Shown one piece after another: positions 48,991 through 58,350 of a DNA stretch of 64,000 nucleotides. A program made the position numbers and the translations under genes. Position 1 is the first letter of the stretch, and each line of letters opens with the position of its first letter. The notes below the pieces were generated by a model, which saw nothing but the letters and a program-made list of their open reading frames with translations, searched no databases and had not been told where the DNA came from. Origin of the DNA: Deltaproteobacteria bacterium (GTDB taxonomy: Bacteria; Desulfobacterota; Desulfobacteria; Desulfobacterales; UBA2156); assembly GCA_019309485.1 (NCBI GenBank), contig JAFDGC010000007.1, positions 43,309 to 107,308 on the forward strand, written 5' to 3'.

Positions 48991-51900
48991 TCTTCCGCCA
49001 GGCCCCGTTCTCCCAGGTTCCCGTACCGGTGATAGGTATCGCAAATGCTCTGGTTAATCACGTACTGGAGCAACTCGAGACGGCCTTCCATCATAACGGG
49101 GGTCCGGGAAATATAAAAGCCGGATTCGGCAGCGGCTTCGAAGACTTCCCTGGGCACCCGGTCGCCTCCGGCATACCGGATCCGCCATGTTTTCGGCAGG
49201 GAAGCGATCAGTTCCGCGTCGGTTTCGAAACGAATCGGCACATTTTGCACAAAGGTCTTTGCCTTTTGGCTGAAAAGAAAGCGCGTCACATCGTTTTCCA
49301 GCCCCGGGGGAATGCTCACCGCAGGGCGGCATCCCGTGATCCGGGCCGCGGCAATCCGACCCAGCGTCTCAAAAAGGGAATCGTGGGGGTGGAGCCGAAT
49401 CACCAGGTCTCCCACCGGAAGGTACCGATGGAGATTCTCCTGCCCCCGTAAATGGAAGAAATCCTTCTGGCGGGAAAATTCCTCCTGCTGCCAATAGAGA
49501 TAGCTCAACACCGCGGAAACGGTCTTTTTCAGATCGTCGACATACCTGCCGGCTTGTCGCCACCGGATTTCGGATTGAAGCCGCCGCGCCGCGGCCAGGA
49601 GGGCATGGCCCTTATCGAGCCCCCCCATTTGTGGGGGTCCGGTTTCGGTGAATGTCATGAACTGGGCCGGGTAATTGGCGCAGCCCACCTTAATCCCCGC
49701 CCCCAGGGCCGATTTCCCCATGCCTCCGAAGGGCTGGCGCAGCACCACGGCGCCGGTGGTTCCCCGGTTGATATACAGGTTTCCGGCGACGATCCCTTTC
49801 TTCCATTCGTCATGCTCCCGGGGATCCAGGCTTTCAAGGCCGGCCGTCAGTCCGTATCCGGTTTGATTGGTCAGGGCGATGGCTTCCGTTAAATCCTTTG
49901 CCTCCATGACCCCGAGGACGGGGCCGAAGAGCTCTGTCATATGGGTAAAGGAACCCGGCCGGACACCGTATTTGATCCCCGGTGTCCACAGATGGGGATT
50001 TCCCCTGATGTTTCGGGGCTTCAGGGCCCAGGACTCCCCCGGTTCCAGATGCGTCAGGGCCCGTTCCAAGGGGCCGCCGGGAGGCCGGATCAAGGGCCCC
50101 ATTTTGCTGGTGAAGTCCCAGGCCGATCCCACCGGGAGGCTGGCGGCGGCATCCACCAATTGGGATTTGACTTTTTCGCTTCGATAAACTTCCTTTTCCA
50201 GGATCAACAGGGAGGTGGCGCTGCACTTCTGGCCGCAATTGCTGAACGCCGAGTGGATGACATGCGCCACGGCCTGATCCCGGTCCGACATGGCGGTAAC
50301 GATGGTGGCGTTCTTGCCGCCGGTTTCCGCGGCCAGGTAAAGATCCGGGCGATGCCGCAAAATGGAAAGGCCGGTCTGCGTCCCTCCGGTCAAAATGACG
50401 AAATCCACATCGGGATGCCCGGTCAACAGTTTTCCGGAGACCTCTCCTGCACCGGGCAGAAACTGGAGCGTGTTTTTGGAGATCCCGGCCTCCCAGAAGC
50501 ATTGACAAAGCCTCCAGGCCGTCAATACCGCCGCCGATGCCGGTTTGAAAAGGACCGTGTTCCCCGCGGCCAGGGCCGCCGCGATGCCGCCGCAGGGAAT
50601 GGCGATGGGAAAATTCCACGGTGTAAGGACCACCCCCACCCCTTTTCCGCGACCCTGCAGGTGCGGCATCCGGGAAAAGCGTTTCACGGCCAACGGATAG
50701 TATTCGGTAAAATCGACGGCTTCACTGACTTCAGGATCGGCTTCGATAAAGACTTTCCCGGTTTCAGCGGCCGCCGCCCCGATGAGATCCCCCCGTGCCC
50801 GGCGGAGGGCCCGGGCCGCTTCGGAAAGGACGGCATGGCGCAAATCGGCGGAAAGCCCCCTCCAGCCGTCGGGATCTTTTTTGGCCGCGGCAACGGCTTT
50901 ACGGATATCGGCTTCGCCGGCAGTACAAAACCGGGCCACGCACACCCGATCCGGGAGACAGTTGGGATCGAAGACGTCCCGCATCGTTTCTTGATGAAAG
51001 ACCTCGCGGCCGGCGGCCACCACCGGGATCTTCACCGGAGGATCCTGGGAGGTCCTTTGCCATTTTTTTCGGATGGCATCGGCCCATTTCGCATTTTCGG
51101 AAAGGGACCAGTCCGTGTCGGGTTCGTTGGAAAACACCTCATCAGTGTATATCCCTTCCCTGCGTTCATGGGTTTCCGTATTCCGGTTCTGGATTCGACG
51201 GGGGGCGGCGGCCACCGTTTCTTTCACGGTAAAGGACTCCAGGAACCGGTGTTTCAGGGTCTCCCAGGCCTCGGATCGGGGATCGAGGTGAAAGGAATAG
51301 CGCAAAAAATTTTCCGGTGCCGTGTTTTCATCCAGGCGCCGTATCAGATACGCGATGGCATTGATGAACTGCTCCCGGCTCGCCACCGGCGCATAAAGGA
51401 CGAGTTCCTCGTCGGTCTCCGCAATGGCCCGGCGGACATGGTCGGACATGCCTTCCAGCATTTCAAAAGAAAAATACGGCGTCGTTTTGTTTTTCCGGGC
51501 CACGTGGTACGCATAGGCCAGTTCGAAGAGATTGTGGGATCCGATCCCGATGTGCACCGCCGGCGCGTTTTCCGGCGCCAACCCGAATTCCACCATCCTC
51601 TTGAAGTTGGCATCCACGTCCCGCTTGTTGTCGTAGGGGGCCAGGGGCCAGTCCCTGAGGGCGGCTTCCACCATCTCCATTTCCATGTTCGCGCCCTTGA
51701 CGATGCGGATTTTGATGGGAGCCCCGCCCCGGTGGGCCCGGTCCCTGGCCCATCGGGTGAGACCCTGCTGGATGCCGTAGGAATCAGGGAGATACGCCTG
51801 CAGGGCGATTCCGGCGGAATGGTTGAAAAAGGCCTCCTGGTCAAGCGTCCGCCGAAAGGCCTCGGCGGTGATCCGCAAATCCCGGTATTCCTCCATGTCC

Positions 51901-52583
51901 AGGTTGATGAACTTGGGGATACTTTTTCCGTCTTTCCGCATAAAAGTGTTGTTGCCGGCGGTTTCCAGGAGGCGTGACAACCTTGAAACCAGAATCTTTA
52001 CCGTCTCATCGAAAGCAAGCGGATTGATCTGGGAAAACAGGGTGGAAATCTTGATGGAAATATATTCGATTTCCGGGTTTTCTAAATCCTTCAGATAGGC
52101 CAAGAGGCGGGCATGGGCTTCCCTCTCTCCCAGCACGGCTTCTCCCAGGTGGTTGATGTTCATCCGGACGCCCTGATTCTTGCGCTTTTGGAGATGGGCG
52201 TGGAGGGAGTCCGGTTCTCCGGGGATGATGGCCCGGCTGCTGCTTTCACGCATCTTTTCGATGATCTTGGGGACCGAAAGGGTCGGAAAATGCCACCCCA
52301 CCCCCAAAAACATCTGCACCAGGAGTCTTTCGACCCGGGAAAAAAAATCCGGGACCCCCCAGGCTTTGAGGAGGGTTCGGACCTGATCCGCCACCCGGGC
52401 CGGATCTTCGGACCGGAAGCTCACGTCGATGAGCCGGGTCAGGACCACCTTGTCCATGGGATGCGTCACCAGACGCAACATCTGTTCCTGGATCCCTTTT
52501 TCCTCCGGGGTTAAAAGCTGGTTTGCCCGGTGCTGCCAGGCTTCGGCCTGTGCAATGGCCGCTTGAAGGATTTCGGTATGCAT
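48987..52583 (-). CDS. putA: Bifunctional proline dehydrogenase / pyrroline-5-carboxylate dehydrogenase (PutA-type)
   Basis: A 1198-residue enzyme that oxidises proline to glutamate. The proline-dehydrogenase barrel occupies about residues 90-480 (RMNINHLGEAVLGE, KISTLFSQINPLAF, LTRWARDRAHRGGAPIKIRIVKGAN, and the YSFHLDPRSE end). The aldehyde-dehydrogenase part spans about 540-1000, with AETGGKNATIVTAMSD and the catalytic SNCGQKCSAT cysteine, then LYINRGTTGAVVLRQPFGG. A C-terminal region of about 180 residues follows. It lacks the N-terminal ribbon-helix-helix repressor of E. coli PutA. It is the first gene of a two-gene unit with the DMT transporter. Confidence 0.93.
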   Translation of the reverse strand: MHTEILQAAIAQAEAWQHRANQLLTPEEKGIQEQMLRLVTHPMDKVVLTRLIDVSFRSEDPARVADQVRTLLKAWGVPDFFSRVERLLVQMFLGVGWHFPTLSVPKIIEKMRESSSRAIIPGEPDSLHAHLQKRKNQGVRMNINHLGEAVLGEREAHARLLAYLKDLENPEIEYISIKISTLFSQINPLAFDETVKILVSRLSRLLETAGNNTFMRKDGKSIPKFINLDMEEYRDLRITAEAFRRTLDQEAFFNHSAGIALQAYLPDSYGIQQGLTRWARDRAHRGGAPIKIRIVKGANMEMEMVEAALRDWPLAPYDNKRDVDANFKRMVEFGLAPENAPAVHIGIGSHNLFELAYAYHVARKNKTTPYFSFEMLEGMSDHVRRAIAETDEELVLYAPVASREQFINAIAYLIRRLDENTAPENFLRYSFHLDPRSEAWETLKHRFLESFTVKETVAAAPRRIQNRNTETHERREGIYTDEVFSNEPDTDWSLSENAKWADAIRKKWQRTSQDPPVKIPVVAAGREVFHQETMRDVFDPNCLPDRVCVARFCTAGEADIRKAVAAAKKDPDGWRGLSADLRHAVLSEAARALRRARGDLIGAAAAETGKVFIEADPEVSEAVDFTEYYPLAVKRFSRMPHLQGRGKGVGVVLTPWNFPIAIPCGGIAAALAAGNTVLFKPASAAVLTAWRLCQCFWEAGISKNTLQFLPGAGEVSGKLLTGHPDVDFVILTGGTQTGLSILRHRPDLYLAAETGGKNATIVTAMSDRDQAVAHVIHSAFSNCGQKCSATSLLILEKEVYRSEKVKSQLVDAAASLPVGSAWDFTSKMGPLIRPPGGPLERALTHLEPGESWALKPRNIRGNPHLWTPGIKYGVRPGSFTHMTELFGPVLGVMEAKDLTEAIALTNQTGYGLTAGLESLDPREHDEWKKGIVAGNLYINRGTTGAVVLRQPFGGMGKSALGAGIKVGCANYPAQFMTFTETGPPQMGGLDKGHALLAAARRLQSEIRWRQAGRYVDDLKKTVSAVLSYLYWQQEEFSRQKDFFHLRGQENLHRYLPVGDLVIRLHPHDSLFETLGRIAAARITGCRPAVSIPPGLENDVTRFLFSQKAKTFVQNVPIRFETDAELIASLPKTWRIRYAGGDRVPREVFEAAAESGFYISRTPVMMEGRLELLQYVINQSICDTYHRYGNLGERGLAEE

Positions 52584-52777
52584 GGCTGCTTCGGCGCCTT
52601 TTTACGCTTCAACCGGCGGGTCGGGTGTTTTAGCCGCCGGAGGAAGGGTTTTGGGAATACGGATCCGGAAGGAAGAGTCCTTTTCCGGCCAAGGGCGGTT
52701 TTCAGGCGGGGAAAATGGCTTTCCACCGGATTTTCAGTGCCGGCCTTTGAACGAAACACTTCCGACAAAAAAACAGA
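52584..52777. other. Upstream region of putA, no gene seen
   Basis: Between the putA start and the palindromic element at 52778 I see only shadow frames. It should contain the putA promoter, but I could not pick one out with confidence. Confidence 0.4.
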
Positions 52778-52985
52778 CCTAAGTTGAGCGATTTTCGAGT
52801 TTGCCGCAGATACAAGGAAAATGTTGTTGCGCTATAGTGCACTATGCGCAACGGCATTTGACGCCGTAGATGCGGTAAACTCGGAAATTGCGAAGGGTTT
52901 CAAATTTTTGAAGATAAAATTGGCAGAATTCCTTAAAAGTATTACCAATTTGGCTGTTTCAAAAATTTGAAACGCTCAGCCTAGG
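52778..52985. mobile_element. 208-bp MITE-like element with terminal inverted repeats and two nested palindromes
   Basis: Ends are CCTAAGTTGAGCG and, on the other strand, CCTAGGCTGAGCG (11 of 13 identical). Inside are two large palindromes. The first is centred on GTTGCGCTATAGTGCACTAT-GCGCAAC with outer arms CGAGTTTGCCGCA and TGCGGTAAACTCG; the second has arms GTTTCAAATTTTTGAA and TTCAAAAATTTGAAAC. No open frame of note, so it would need a transposase supplied in trans. Single copy in this window. Confidence 0.7.
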
Positions 52986-52989
52986 GCAG

Positions 52990-53033
52990 ATTTTCCTTGC
53001 CGGGGAGCCCCGCGCTTCTAAGCGGGGCGCCAT
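52990..53033. repeat. GC-hairpin repeat, family C, copy 3
   Basis: ATTTTCCTTGCCGGGGAGCC followed by CCGCGCTTCTAAGCGGGGCG: GCCCCGC pairs with GCGGGGC. It matches the cores at 5053 and 21752. It lies just beyond the MITE-like element and after the tmc operon's last gene, and may terminate it. Confidence 0.5.
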
Positions 53034-53068
53034 ACAAGCCGAAGACGGTCAAAAACCGGCGCAGGGAA

Positions 53069-53419
53069 TTATCCGATGATCCTTTTCACGATCCCGAGAA
53101 GCTTGTCCGGATCAAAGGGCTTGGAAAGGTAACCCACGGCGTCTTTGATGGCGTGGTCACCGTCAATCCCCGTGATCACGATGACCGGCGTCTCCTTGAG
53201 ATCCTTATCCTGCCTGAGCTTTCGGTAAAAACGGGGGCCCCACTCCTGAGGCATTTGGAGGTCCAGGGTGATGAGATCCGGTTTTTCCTTCTTGACCACC
53301 TCCAATCCTTCCATGCTGCTGGAGGCGGTGCAGGTGGCGTATCCGTTGTCCTCGAAGAGATTGACCAGGTATTTCACAATCACCGGATCGTCATCGATCA
53401 CTAAAATCTTTTTCGCCAT
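53069..53419 (-). CDS. Single-domain response regulator
   Basis: A 116-residue receiver domain with no output domain. The acidic pocket is IDDDP near residues 8-12, the phospho-acceptor Asp53 lies in LITLDLQMP, with ITG and the switch lysine in YLSKPFDP. It resembles CheY/DivK-like regulators. It is the last gene of the tmc operon, 58 bp after tmcA; response-regulator genes also neighbour tmc genes in Desulfovibrio. No histidine kinase is adjacent in this window. Confidence 0.92.
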   Translation of the reverse strand: MAKKILVIDDDPVIVKYLVNLFEDNGYATCTASSSMEGLEVVKKEKPDLITLDLQMPQEWGPRFYRKLRQDKDLKETPVIVITGIDGDHAIKDAVGYLSKPFDPDKLLGIVKRIIG

Positions 53420-53476
53420 GACAGACCTCTTTCATTTTGGGTTTGGAATCGCGACGCCTCCCTTGCGAAGTCGGCA

Positions 53477-53857
53477 TCACCGCACATGGCATTCGCCGCA
53501 CATGATGGGTCCGCCTTTCTGCTTTTCATGGCACCCTTTGCAGTTGCCGTGGAACGCCTTGACCAAGGAAGGCATGTTCCCTTCCGCTTCCAGGCCGTGG
53601 CAATCCCCACATCGCATGTCTTCGGACGATTCGTATTCCAAGAGCTTTCCGTCTTCATATACGTGGTGGCACTCGTTGCACTCTTCGATGCCGGCCGTTT
53701 CGTTGTGTTCGTCGTGCTTGAACACCGCCGCCGGCCGCTGCGGATTCATGAATACGCTCGGATCCACCTCCGCCATATCCTCCTGGGATTGTACGGAGAG
53801 TACCATAAACGCGGCCAGAAAAAAAGCCCCTGCGATGATCGTCATCCCCTTTTTCAT
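53477..53857 (-). CDS. tmcA: Tetraheme cytochrome c3 of the Tmc complex (TmcA type)
   Basis: A 126-residue periplasmic protein. The start at 53857 follows AAGGAG and opens a signal peptide ([24 protein letters not shown]). There are exactly four CxxCH heme sites (CNECHH, CGDCHG, CKGCHE, CGECHV) plus spare His ligands (FKHDEHNE), as in cytochrome c3 of sulfate reducers. The acidic composition and the adjacent tmcB point to the type II (TmcA) form, which takes electrons from periplasmic hydrogenase or c3 and passes them to the membrane complex. Confidence 0.9.
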   Translation of the reverse strand: MKKGMTIIAGAFFLAAFMVLSVQSQEDMAEVDPSVFMNPQRPAAVFKHDEHNETAGIEECNECHHVYEDGKLLEYESSEDMRCGDCHGLEAEGNMPSLVKAFHGNCKGCHEKQKGGPIMCGECHVR

Positions 53858-53874
53858 ATCGGCTCTCCTTCGCA

Positions 53875-55227
53875 TCATTCGGGTTTTTCCATGATCTGAT
53901 AGATGATGTCCCCGAAGAATTTGATATCCATATGGAGGTCGTAGTAGTTCTTGATGTCCTTTAATCCGCTGTGGCAGTTATGGCAGGGGGAGATGATCAC
54001 CTTGGCTCCCCGGGTCCTGGCTTCCATCAACTGCTCCGCCTTCACCTTATTGCTTTTCACGCGTTTCAGTTTGTAGGGAGGGCCGCAGTTGATGACCCCG
54101 CCGCCGGCGCAGCAGCAGTAATTGTATTCCCGGTTGGGATGCATCTCCACCACGGTGTCGCACAGGGCATGGGCCACGTACCGCGATTTTTCCATGAGGC
54201 CGCCCCCGCGGATGACATTGCAGGGGTCGTGCAGGGTCACGGGTTCCTTGAATTTTTCCTTGATGGGAATCCGGTTTTCCTTGAGGAGCTCGTAGTAAAA
54301 ATCAATGGCGTGGACGATGGGGATGGGTGGATGGCTCCACCCCAGCCAGCGGTTTCCTGTATCGTAGACGGACCGGAAGGCATGCCCGCATTCGCCCATG
54401 ACGATCCGTTTCACCCGCAGCCGGACAGCGGTTTCAAAATGGCTGCGCTTGATGCGGCCCATGATCTCGTTGTCGCCGGTGAACATGGCCATGTCGCTGT
54501 TGTCCCACCCCTTGTCCGCGGGCATGGTCCAGTTCACCCCCGCCGTTTCCATGATGGCGGCGGCCTGGTAGATGAGCTGGGCCTGAAACTTGGGCTCCGG
54601 CGCGATCACCGAATACATGATGTCGGCCCCTTCCTTTTCCAGGGGAATCCGCAGCGTGGGGAATTCCCCCCGGGCTTCCTCCTCCTGCCATTGGAGCGTG
54701 TCCGGCCACTCGTCGCCTTTGACCCACATCTGGTTCATGCTGACGCTGTGGCTGTGGGCCGTGTCCTGGATATACTTGGGCGTGACCCCCAGCTTGTGAC
54801 AAATCCGCCGGGCCATGCTGATCAGGTAGGCGATGTCGATGCCGAAAGGGCAAAACTGCAGGCAGCGGCGGCACAGGTTGCATTCCGTATGGGCGATCTC
54901 CACCACCCGTCTGATTTCCTCCGGGGCCAGCCGCCCCTTCTTCCGAATCATCTCCCAGATGGTCTGTTTCACCTTCCCCACCGGCGACCATTTGGGGTCC
55001 TTGTCGTGGGACATATAGTAATGGCACGCCTCGCTGCAAAGGCCGCAATGGATGCAGGTGTTCACGTAAGTTTTCAGGCGTGCCCCGGTCTCTGTCTTCA
55101 GGACCTGGTTGATTACGGTTTCGATTTTATCCGTCGTGAGCCGCGATATGCCGACATCGATCCCGTCGTCGACGACTTTTTGTTCTTCTTCTTTTTCCTG
55201 ATCTTGCGTAACGGCTGGTTCCGCCAT
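53875..55227 (-). CDS. tmcB: Tmc complex HdrD-like iron-sulfur subunit (TmcB)
   Basis: A 450-residue cytoplasmic-side subunit. Residues 58-130 hold two 4Fe-4S motifs ([11 protein letters not shown] and [16 protein letters not shown]). The C-terminal half has the CCG-type cysteine-rich domains of heterodisulfide reductase D ([21 protein letters not shown] and [10 protein letters not shown]). Start ATG 55227 follows AGGAGGAG. TmcB is thought to couple electrons from the membrane cytochrome to a cytoplasmic disulfide or menaquinol pathway. It is 17 bp before tmcA. Confidence 0.93.
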   Translation of the reverse strand: MAEPAVTQDQEKEEEQKVVDDGIDVGISRLTTDKIETVINQVLKTETGARLKTYVNTCIHCGLCSEACHYYMSHDKDPKWSPVGKVKQTIWEMIRKKGRLAPEEIRRVVEIAHTECNLCRRCLQFCPFGIDIAYLISMARRICHKLGVTPKYIQDTAHSHSVSMNQMWVKGDEWPDTLQWQEEEARGEFPTLRIPLEKEGADIMYSVIAPEPKFQAQLIYQAAAIMETAGVNWTMPADKGWDNSDMAMFTGDNEIMGRIKRSHFETAVRLRVKRIVMGECGHAFRSVYDTGNRWLGWSHPPIPIVHAIDFYYELLKENRIPIKEKFKEPVTLHDPCNVIRGGGLMEKSRYVAHALCDTVVEMHPNREYNYCCCAGGGVINCGPPYKLKRVKSNKVKAEQLMEARTRGAKVIISPCHNCHSGLKDIKNYYDLHMDIKFFGDIIYQIMEKPE

Positions 55228-55299
55228 GGTATCTCCTCCTTGTTCCGGGTCCCCTGCTTCCGGGCGCGGGAGTTTACCGGTATTGAAAAAAAGCGCCTC

Positions 55300-55959
55300 T
55301 TAATAATCCTTTGATTTTCGGATAACGCCGAATTCCGACCCCATGTACGCCCGGGTGAAGGGCGAAAAGAGCATGTGGCTCAATCGGGTGAAGGGGATGG
55401 CCGCCAGCATCACCTCCCCTGCCAGCACGTGCAGGATCATGAAAACAGGGTAGGTGAACCACTGGTGATAGGCCAAAAAGCCCGTCAAAAAGGGCGCGGC
55501 CACGATGCCCAAAATAACGTAATCGGACGGATACGTGACGAATTTCACCTCCCGCTGGGTCACGCGGCGGATGAGAAAAAAGAGGCAACACGCGATCACG
55601 ATCACTGTCATGACGTCCGCCACGGCGTCGGGCAGCGTCCACCAGCGGATGTCCCAGGCTTCATCCCACAGGGTCACATGTGCCAGTAAAAAGATGGGGC
55701 AGGCGAATAAACAGATATGAAAGACGAAGGTCACTACCGTCAGTACGGGATTGCGCCGCCAATTGTACGTGGCAAAAGGCGTGATCCAGTGGAGAATGGA
55801 CCGCAGGCTGTATTTCAAACTCATGTAGGTGAAGATAAAGGGCTCTTTTTCTTTGACTTCGGCAAGCATGGCGATGATCCGATAGAGGCTTCCCCCGATA
55901 AACAGGAGGAACGCCACCCACGCCAGCGGACCGCTTACAAATTGATAGACATCGTGCAT
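55300..55959 (-). CDS. tmcC: Tmc complex cytochrome b subunit (TmcC, NarI-like)
   Basis: A 219-residue membrane protein with about five hydrophobic segments (VAFLLFIGGSLYRIIAMLA, VLTVVTFVFHICLFACPIFLL, VIVIACCLFFLI, YVILGIVAAPFLTGFLAY, HVLAGEVMLAAIPFT). Histidines in helices 2, 4 and 5 are suitable heme-b ligands, as in NarI/DsrM-type cytochromes. It anchors the complex and links periplasmic TmcA to TmcB. It is 72 bp before tmcB in the operon. Confidence 0.9.
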   Translation of the reverse strand: MHDVYQFVSGPLAWVAFLLFIGGSLYRIIAMLAEVKEKEPFIFTYMSLKYSLRSILHWITPFATYNWRRNPVLTVVTFVFHICLFACPIFLLAHVTLWDEAWDIRWWTLPDAVADVMTVIVIACCLFFLIRRVTQREVKFVTYPSDYVILGIVAAPFLTGFLAYHQWFTYPVFMILHVLAGEVMLAAIPFTRLSHMLFSPFTRAYMGSEFGVIRKSKDY

Positions 55960-55971
55960 GGGTCACCCCCC

Positions 55972-57234
55972 TTAACCTGTGATTTCCGTTACCGGCAGGA
56001 CACGCCGCAGGTACCGACCGTTTTCCAACGTCCGCAAGAGGACCTTTTCGCCGTCCGGGCTGAAGACCGGATCCCAGGCCGCGTCGCATTCCTTTTGCCA
56101 GACGCGATCGTTGACCACGACGGTGTATTTCCCTTGTCTTTCCACCTTCGCCCCCACGTAACGATTGTCGGGGCTGATCACAGGCCGCCAGGCCATGTCG
56201 AAAGTGTCTTTCCAGGCGGCGCCGTTCACCACCACCTTCCACGTCTCCCCCTCTTTGGTCAGGGCCGCAATGGTGGATCCGTCGGGGGAGACGACCAGAT
56301 CCGAGACCAGGGTCCCGAAGGTGACCCCCCAGGGCCGTCCGTCGACGGCCACGGTCCACCGGCCGTATTTGGGAGAAACGATGGCCGCCAGGATCTTGCC
56401 GTCGGCGCTGAATTGTTGATGCCAGACCTGGGGAAAACGGGCATCCCACAAAAACTCCCCGTCTTTTGCCAGGGTCCATTTCCCCGCCGTCCGGACCGGA
56501 GCGACGACACTCCCGTCGATGGGATGAATCACCGGCTCCCAGACGCACGGAAAGGATTTGTCCCATACCTGCCCGTTCACGGCAATGGAATACTCATAGA
56601 GGTTGAGCCGGACCTCAGCCGCCAATTTCGTCCCGTCGGGACTGACGGCCATGTTCCAGACATTCACGAACTTGGTGTCCCAGGCATTTCCGTCCAGGGC
56701 GGCGGTGAAGCACCCTTCCTGAAATTTATGGACTTCCCCTTCACCAAAATCGGTCACCTGGACCACGGCGGCGGTCTTGGACCCGTCCGGACTCATGGCG
56801 AAATAGGTCATGTTCTGGAAAGTCGTCTCCCACGGCGTGTCGTCGAGGACCATGCAGTACTGGCCGTCCGCCTGGGCCGCCACCGCGATGTGTTTTCCAT
56901 CCGGACTGAACAGTGTGTTCCACACGTACCCGAACTTGTTCTCCCAGGGAACGCCGTCCACGGCCACGGTCCATTCGGCCATGTCGGAAACCAGAGCCGT
57001 CAGACGCCCGTCCGGCGCATATCTGAGGTACCAAATCTTTTCGAACGGGCTCTCCCAGGTTTCTCCGTTGACGCAGACATTGAACTCCCCCTCGTCAATG
57101 TTCACCACGGCGGCCACCTGTTCTCCATCGGGGCTGGCGTACGGTTCTTCGACCCAGTTGAAATTTTCCTTCCACGGATCGAAGGGAACTTCCTTCTCCC
57201 TTGTCTCCCAGTCCCATTTGCTTTGATCAACCAT
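55972..57234 (-). CDS. tmcD: Tmc complex TmcD-like beta-propeller protein
   Basis: A 420-residue protein of eight to nine repeats of about 45 residues, each with an SPDG or similar turn and a W-V-V-x-G-x-W strand pair (for example SPDGKHIAVAAQADGQYCMV, then DDTPWETTFQNMTYF). This is a WD40-like beta-propeller. It has no signal peptide, so it is probably cytoplasmic. TmcD is the least understood part of the complex; the repeats and the neighbouring tmcCBA genes justify the name. Here it is the first gene of the operon (12 bp before tmcC), whereas in Desulfovibrio vulgaris the order is A-B-C-D. Confidence 0.85.
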   Translation of the reverse strand: MVDQSKWDWETREKEVPFDPWKENFNWVEEPYASPDGEQVAAVVNIDEGEFNVCVNGETWESPFEKIWYLRYAPDGRLTALVSDMAEWTVAVDGVPWENKFGYVWNTLFSPDGKHIAVAAQADGQYCMVLDDTPWETTFQNMTYFAMSPDGSKTAAVVQVTDFGEGEVHKFQEGCFTAALDGNAWDTKFVNVWNMAVSPDGTKLAAEVRLNLYEYSIAVNGQVWDKSFPCVWEPVIHPIDGSVVAPVRTAGKWTLAKDGEFLWDARFPQVWHQQFSADGKILAAIVSPKYGRWTVAVDGRPWGVTFGTLVSDLVVSPDGSTIAALTKEGETWKVVVNGAAWKDTFDMAWRPVISPDNRYVGAKVERQGKYTVVVNDRVWQKECDAAWDPVFSPDGEKVLLRTLENGRYLRRVLPVTEITG

Positions 57235-57279
57235 AATCCCTCCTTGATGGTGTGGGCGTAAATGTCATAACACGCAATC

Positions 57280-57387
57280 GCTTGAAGCTCCCCGCAGCCC
57301 CGCAAGGCGGGATTTCCGCTTCGCTCCAGCCTGCGAAGCACTGCCATCAGGCAAAACCTGCGGGGAATGCGCTCGCTGCTGCGGTTC
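57280..57387 (-). repeat. Dispersed structured repeat, family B, copy 3 (inverted)
   Basis: The inverted complement of the 59194 copy over nearly its whole length. It begins GAACCGCAGCAGCGAGCGC on the minus strand and ends GGGGCTGCGGGGAGCTTCAAG. It lies in the spacer between the regulator gene and tmcD. Confidence 0.8.
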
Positions 57388-57390
57388 ATT

Positions 57391-58119
57391 TCACGGGAAA
57401 GGTTCCGCCAATAGCAGCCAGGCACCTGCAGGTTCGTTGAGCAGATAATGGGCGACGCTGAGCTTTTTTTTCCGTAAATCCGCTGTCCGAATGTAAACCG
57501 TTTCCGTCCGCGGTGCAAAGGGTTCCTTCAATGCCCGCTTTTTGTGATTGGAGATGACCATGCCCAGGGAGTCGGGATGGTAAACCTGTTCGATCCCTTT
57601 TCCCACCATCTCCTTGGGCGCCGTGCCGCACAGGCGTGCCCACTCGTCGTTCACCCCCCAGAAAAACAGATCTTTCCCGACCGCGGCCGGGTAGGCGATC
57701 TGGTAAATGAATTGAATCCGGGAATGATAGACCTCCAGATAGTACTGGCATTCATGACAGCTGTTTTTGCATCCGAAGGTACTGGCCTCTTTCCCGGTGA
57801 AGCACGGCTCCAGTTCGTTTTTGAAAATGGCGCAGTCCCTGAAGTCTTCGGCGTGGTCGGTCCTTTTCAAAAATTCCCAGCATTTCTGCATGGACCGGAA
57901 GAAAGGACCCCGAAGGGCCTTGCCGCCCAAGGCCGTGGGAACGGGCTGGCCCGTGGATTTTAAAAACAAGGCCAGCTCCTCCACGGGGATGGCGTAATTT
58001 CGACCCACCCGGTGCGCCCTGAGCTTTTTGGAGCGGATCCAGAATCCGATGGTGTTTCGGTTGACACCGCATATGGCGGCGGCCTGGGAGACCGTCAGGG
58101 GTTTTCTTGCAAGTTGCAT
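57391..58119 (-). CDS. HTH (excisionase/MerR-like) and PAS-like domain protein, candidate tmc regulator
   Basis: A 242-residue protein. Residues 1-60 form an excisionase-type helix-turn-helix (VSQAAAICGVNRNTIGFWIRSKKLRAHRVGRNYAIPVEELALFL). Residues 85-130 hold a cysteine cluster (C81, C96, C106 and CKNSCHEC), which could bind zinc or Fe-S. Residues 135-240 resemble a PAS domain (YQIAYPAAVGKDLFFWGVNDEWARLCGTAPKEMVGKGIEQVYHPDS). A DNA-binding, metal-binding and sensory layout suggests a redox-responsive regulator. It is directly upstream of tmcD on the same strand. Confidence 0.7.
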   Translation of the reverse strand: MQLARKPLTVSQAAAICGVNRNTIGFWIRSKKLRAHRVGRNYAIPVEELALFLKSTGQPVPTALGGKALRGPFFRSMQKCWEFLKRTDHAEDFRDCAIFKNELEPCFTGKEASTFGCKNSCHECQYYLEVYHSRIQFIYQIAYPAAVGKDLFFWGVNDEWARLCGTAPKEMVGKGIEQVYHPDSLGMVISNHKKRALKEPFAPRTETVYIRTADLRKKKLSVAHYLLNEPAGAWLLLAEPFP

Positions 58120-58156
58120 GATTCAATCGGGAAATGGACCTGGTCCGTTTTCAATT

Positions 58157-58350
58157 TTGATGAACTCGTAAAAAGATCGATTTTGTTCGCGCCGCAACCC
58201 TTTTCGGGAGATCCAAAGGGTTTCGCTAAATCTCAAGAACTCGGTACAAGTGCCTCAAACAGCTTGAGATTTTTAACGCTCAACCCTTTGACTCTCTTTT
58301 TCCGAAAAGGCTTGGTGGCGCTCACAAAAGCCTTTTTACGATCTTGTCAA
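58157..58350 (+). repeat. Repeat family A, copy 3
   Basis: A 194-bp full-length copy, almost identical to 1229-1423. The internal stems are best preserved here (AAATCTCAAG/CTTGAGATTT, CAAAGGGTT/AACCCTTTG, CCTTTTCGG/CCGAAAAGG, GCGCC/GGCGC). It sits upstream of the candidate tmc regulator on the divergent side. Confidence 0.9.

Noticed and set aside
49941..51977. 678-residue plus-strand frame opposite putA
   Set aside because: Low-complexity Gly/Pro/Arg-rich translation with no domain, on the complement of a well-supported gene; a codon-bias shadow.
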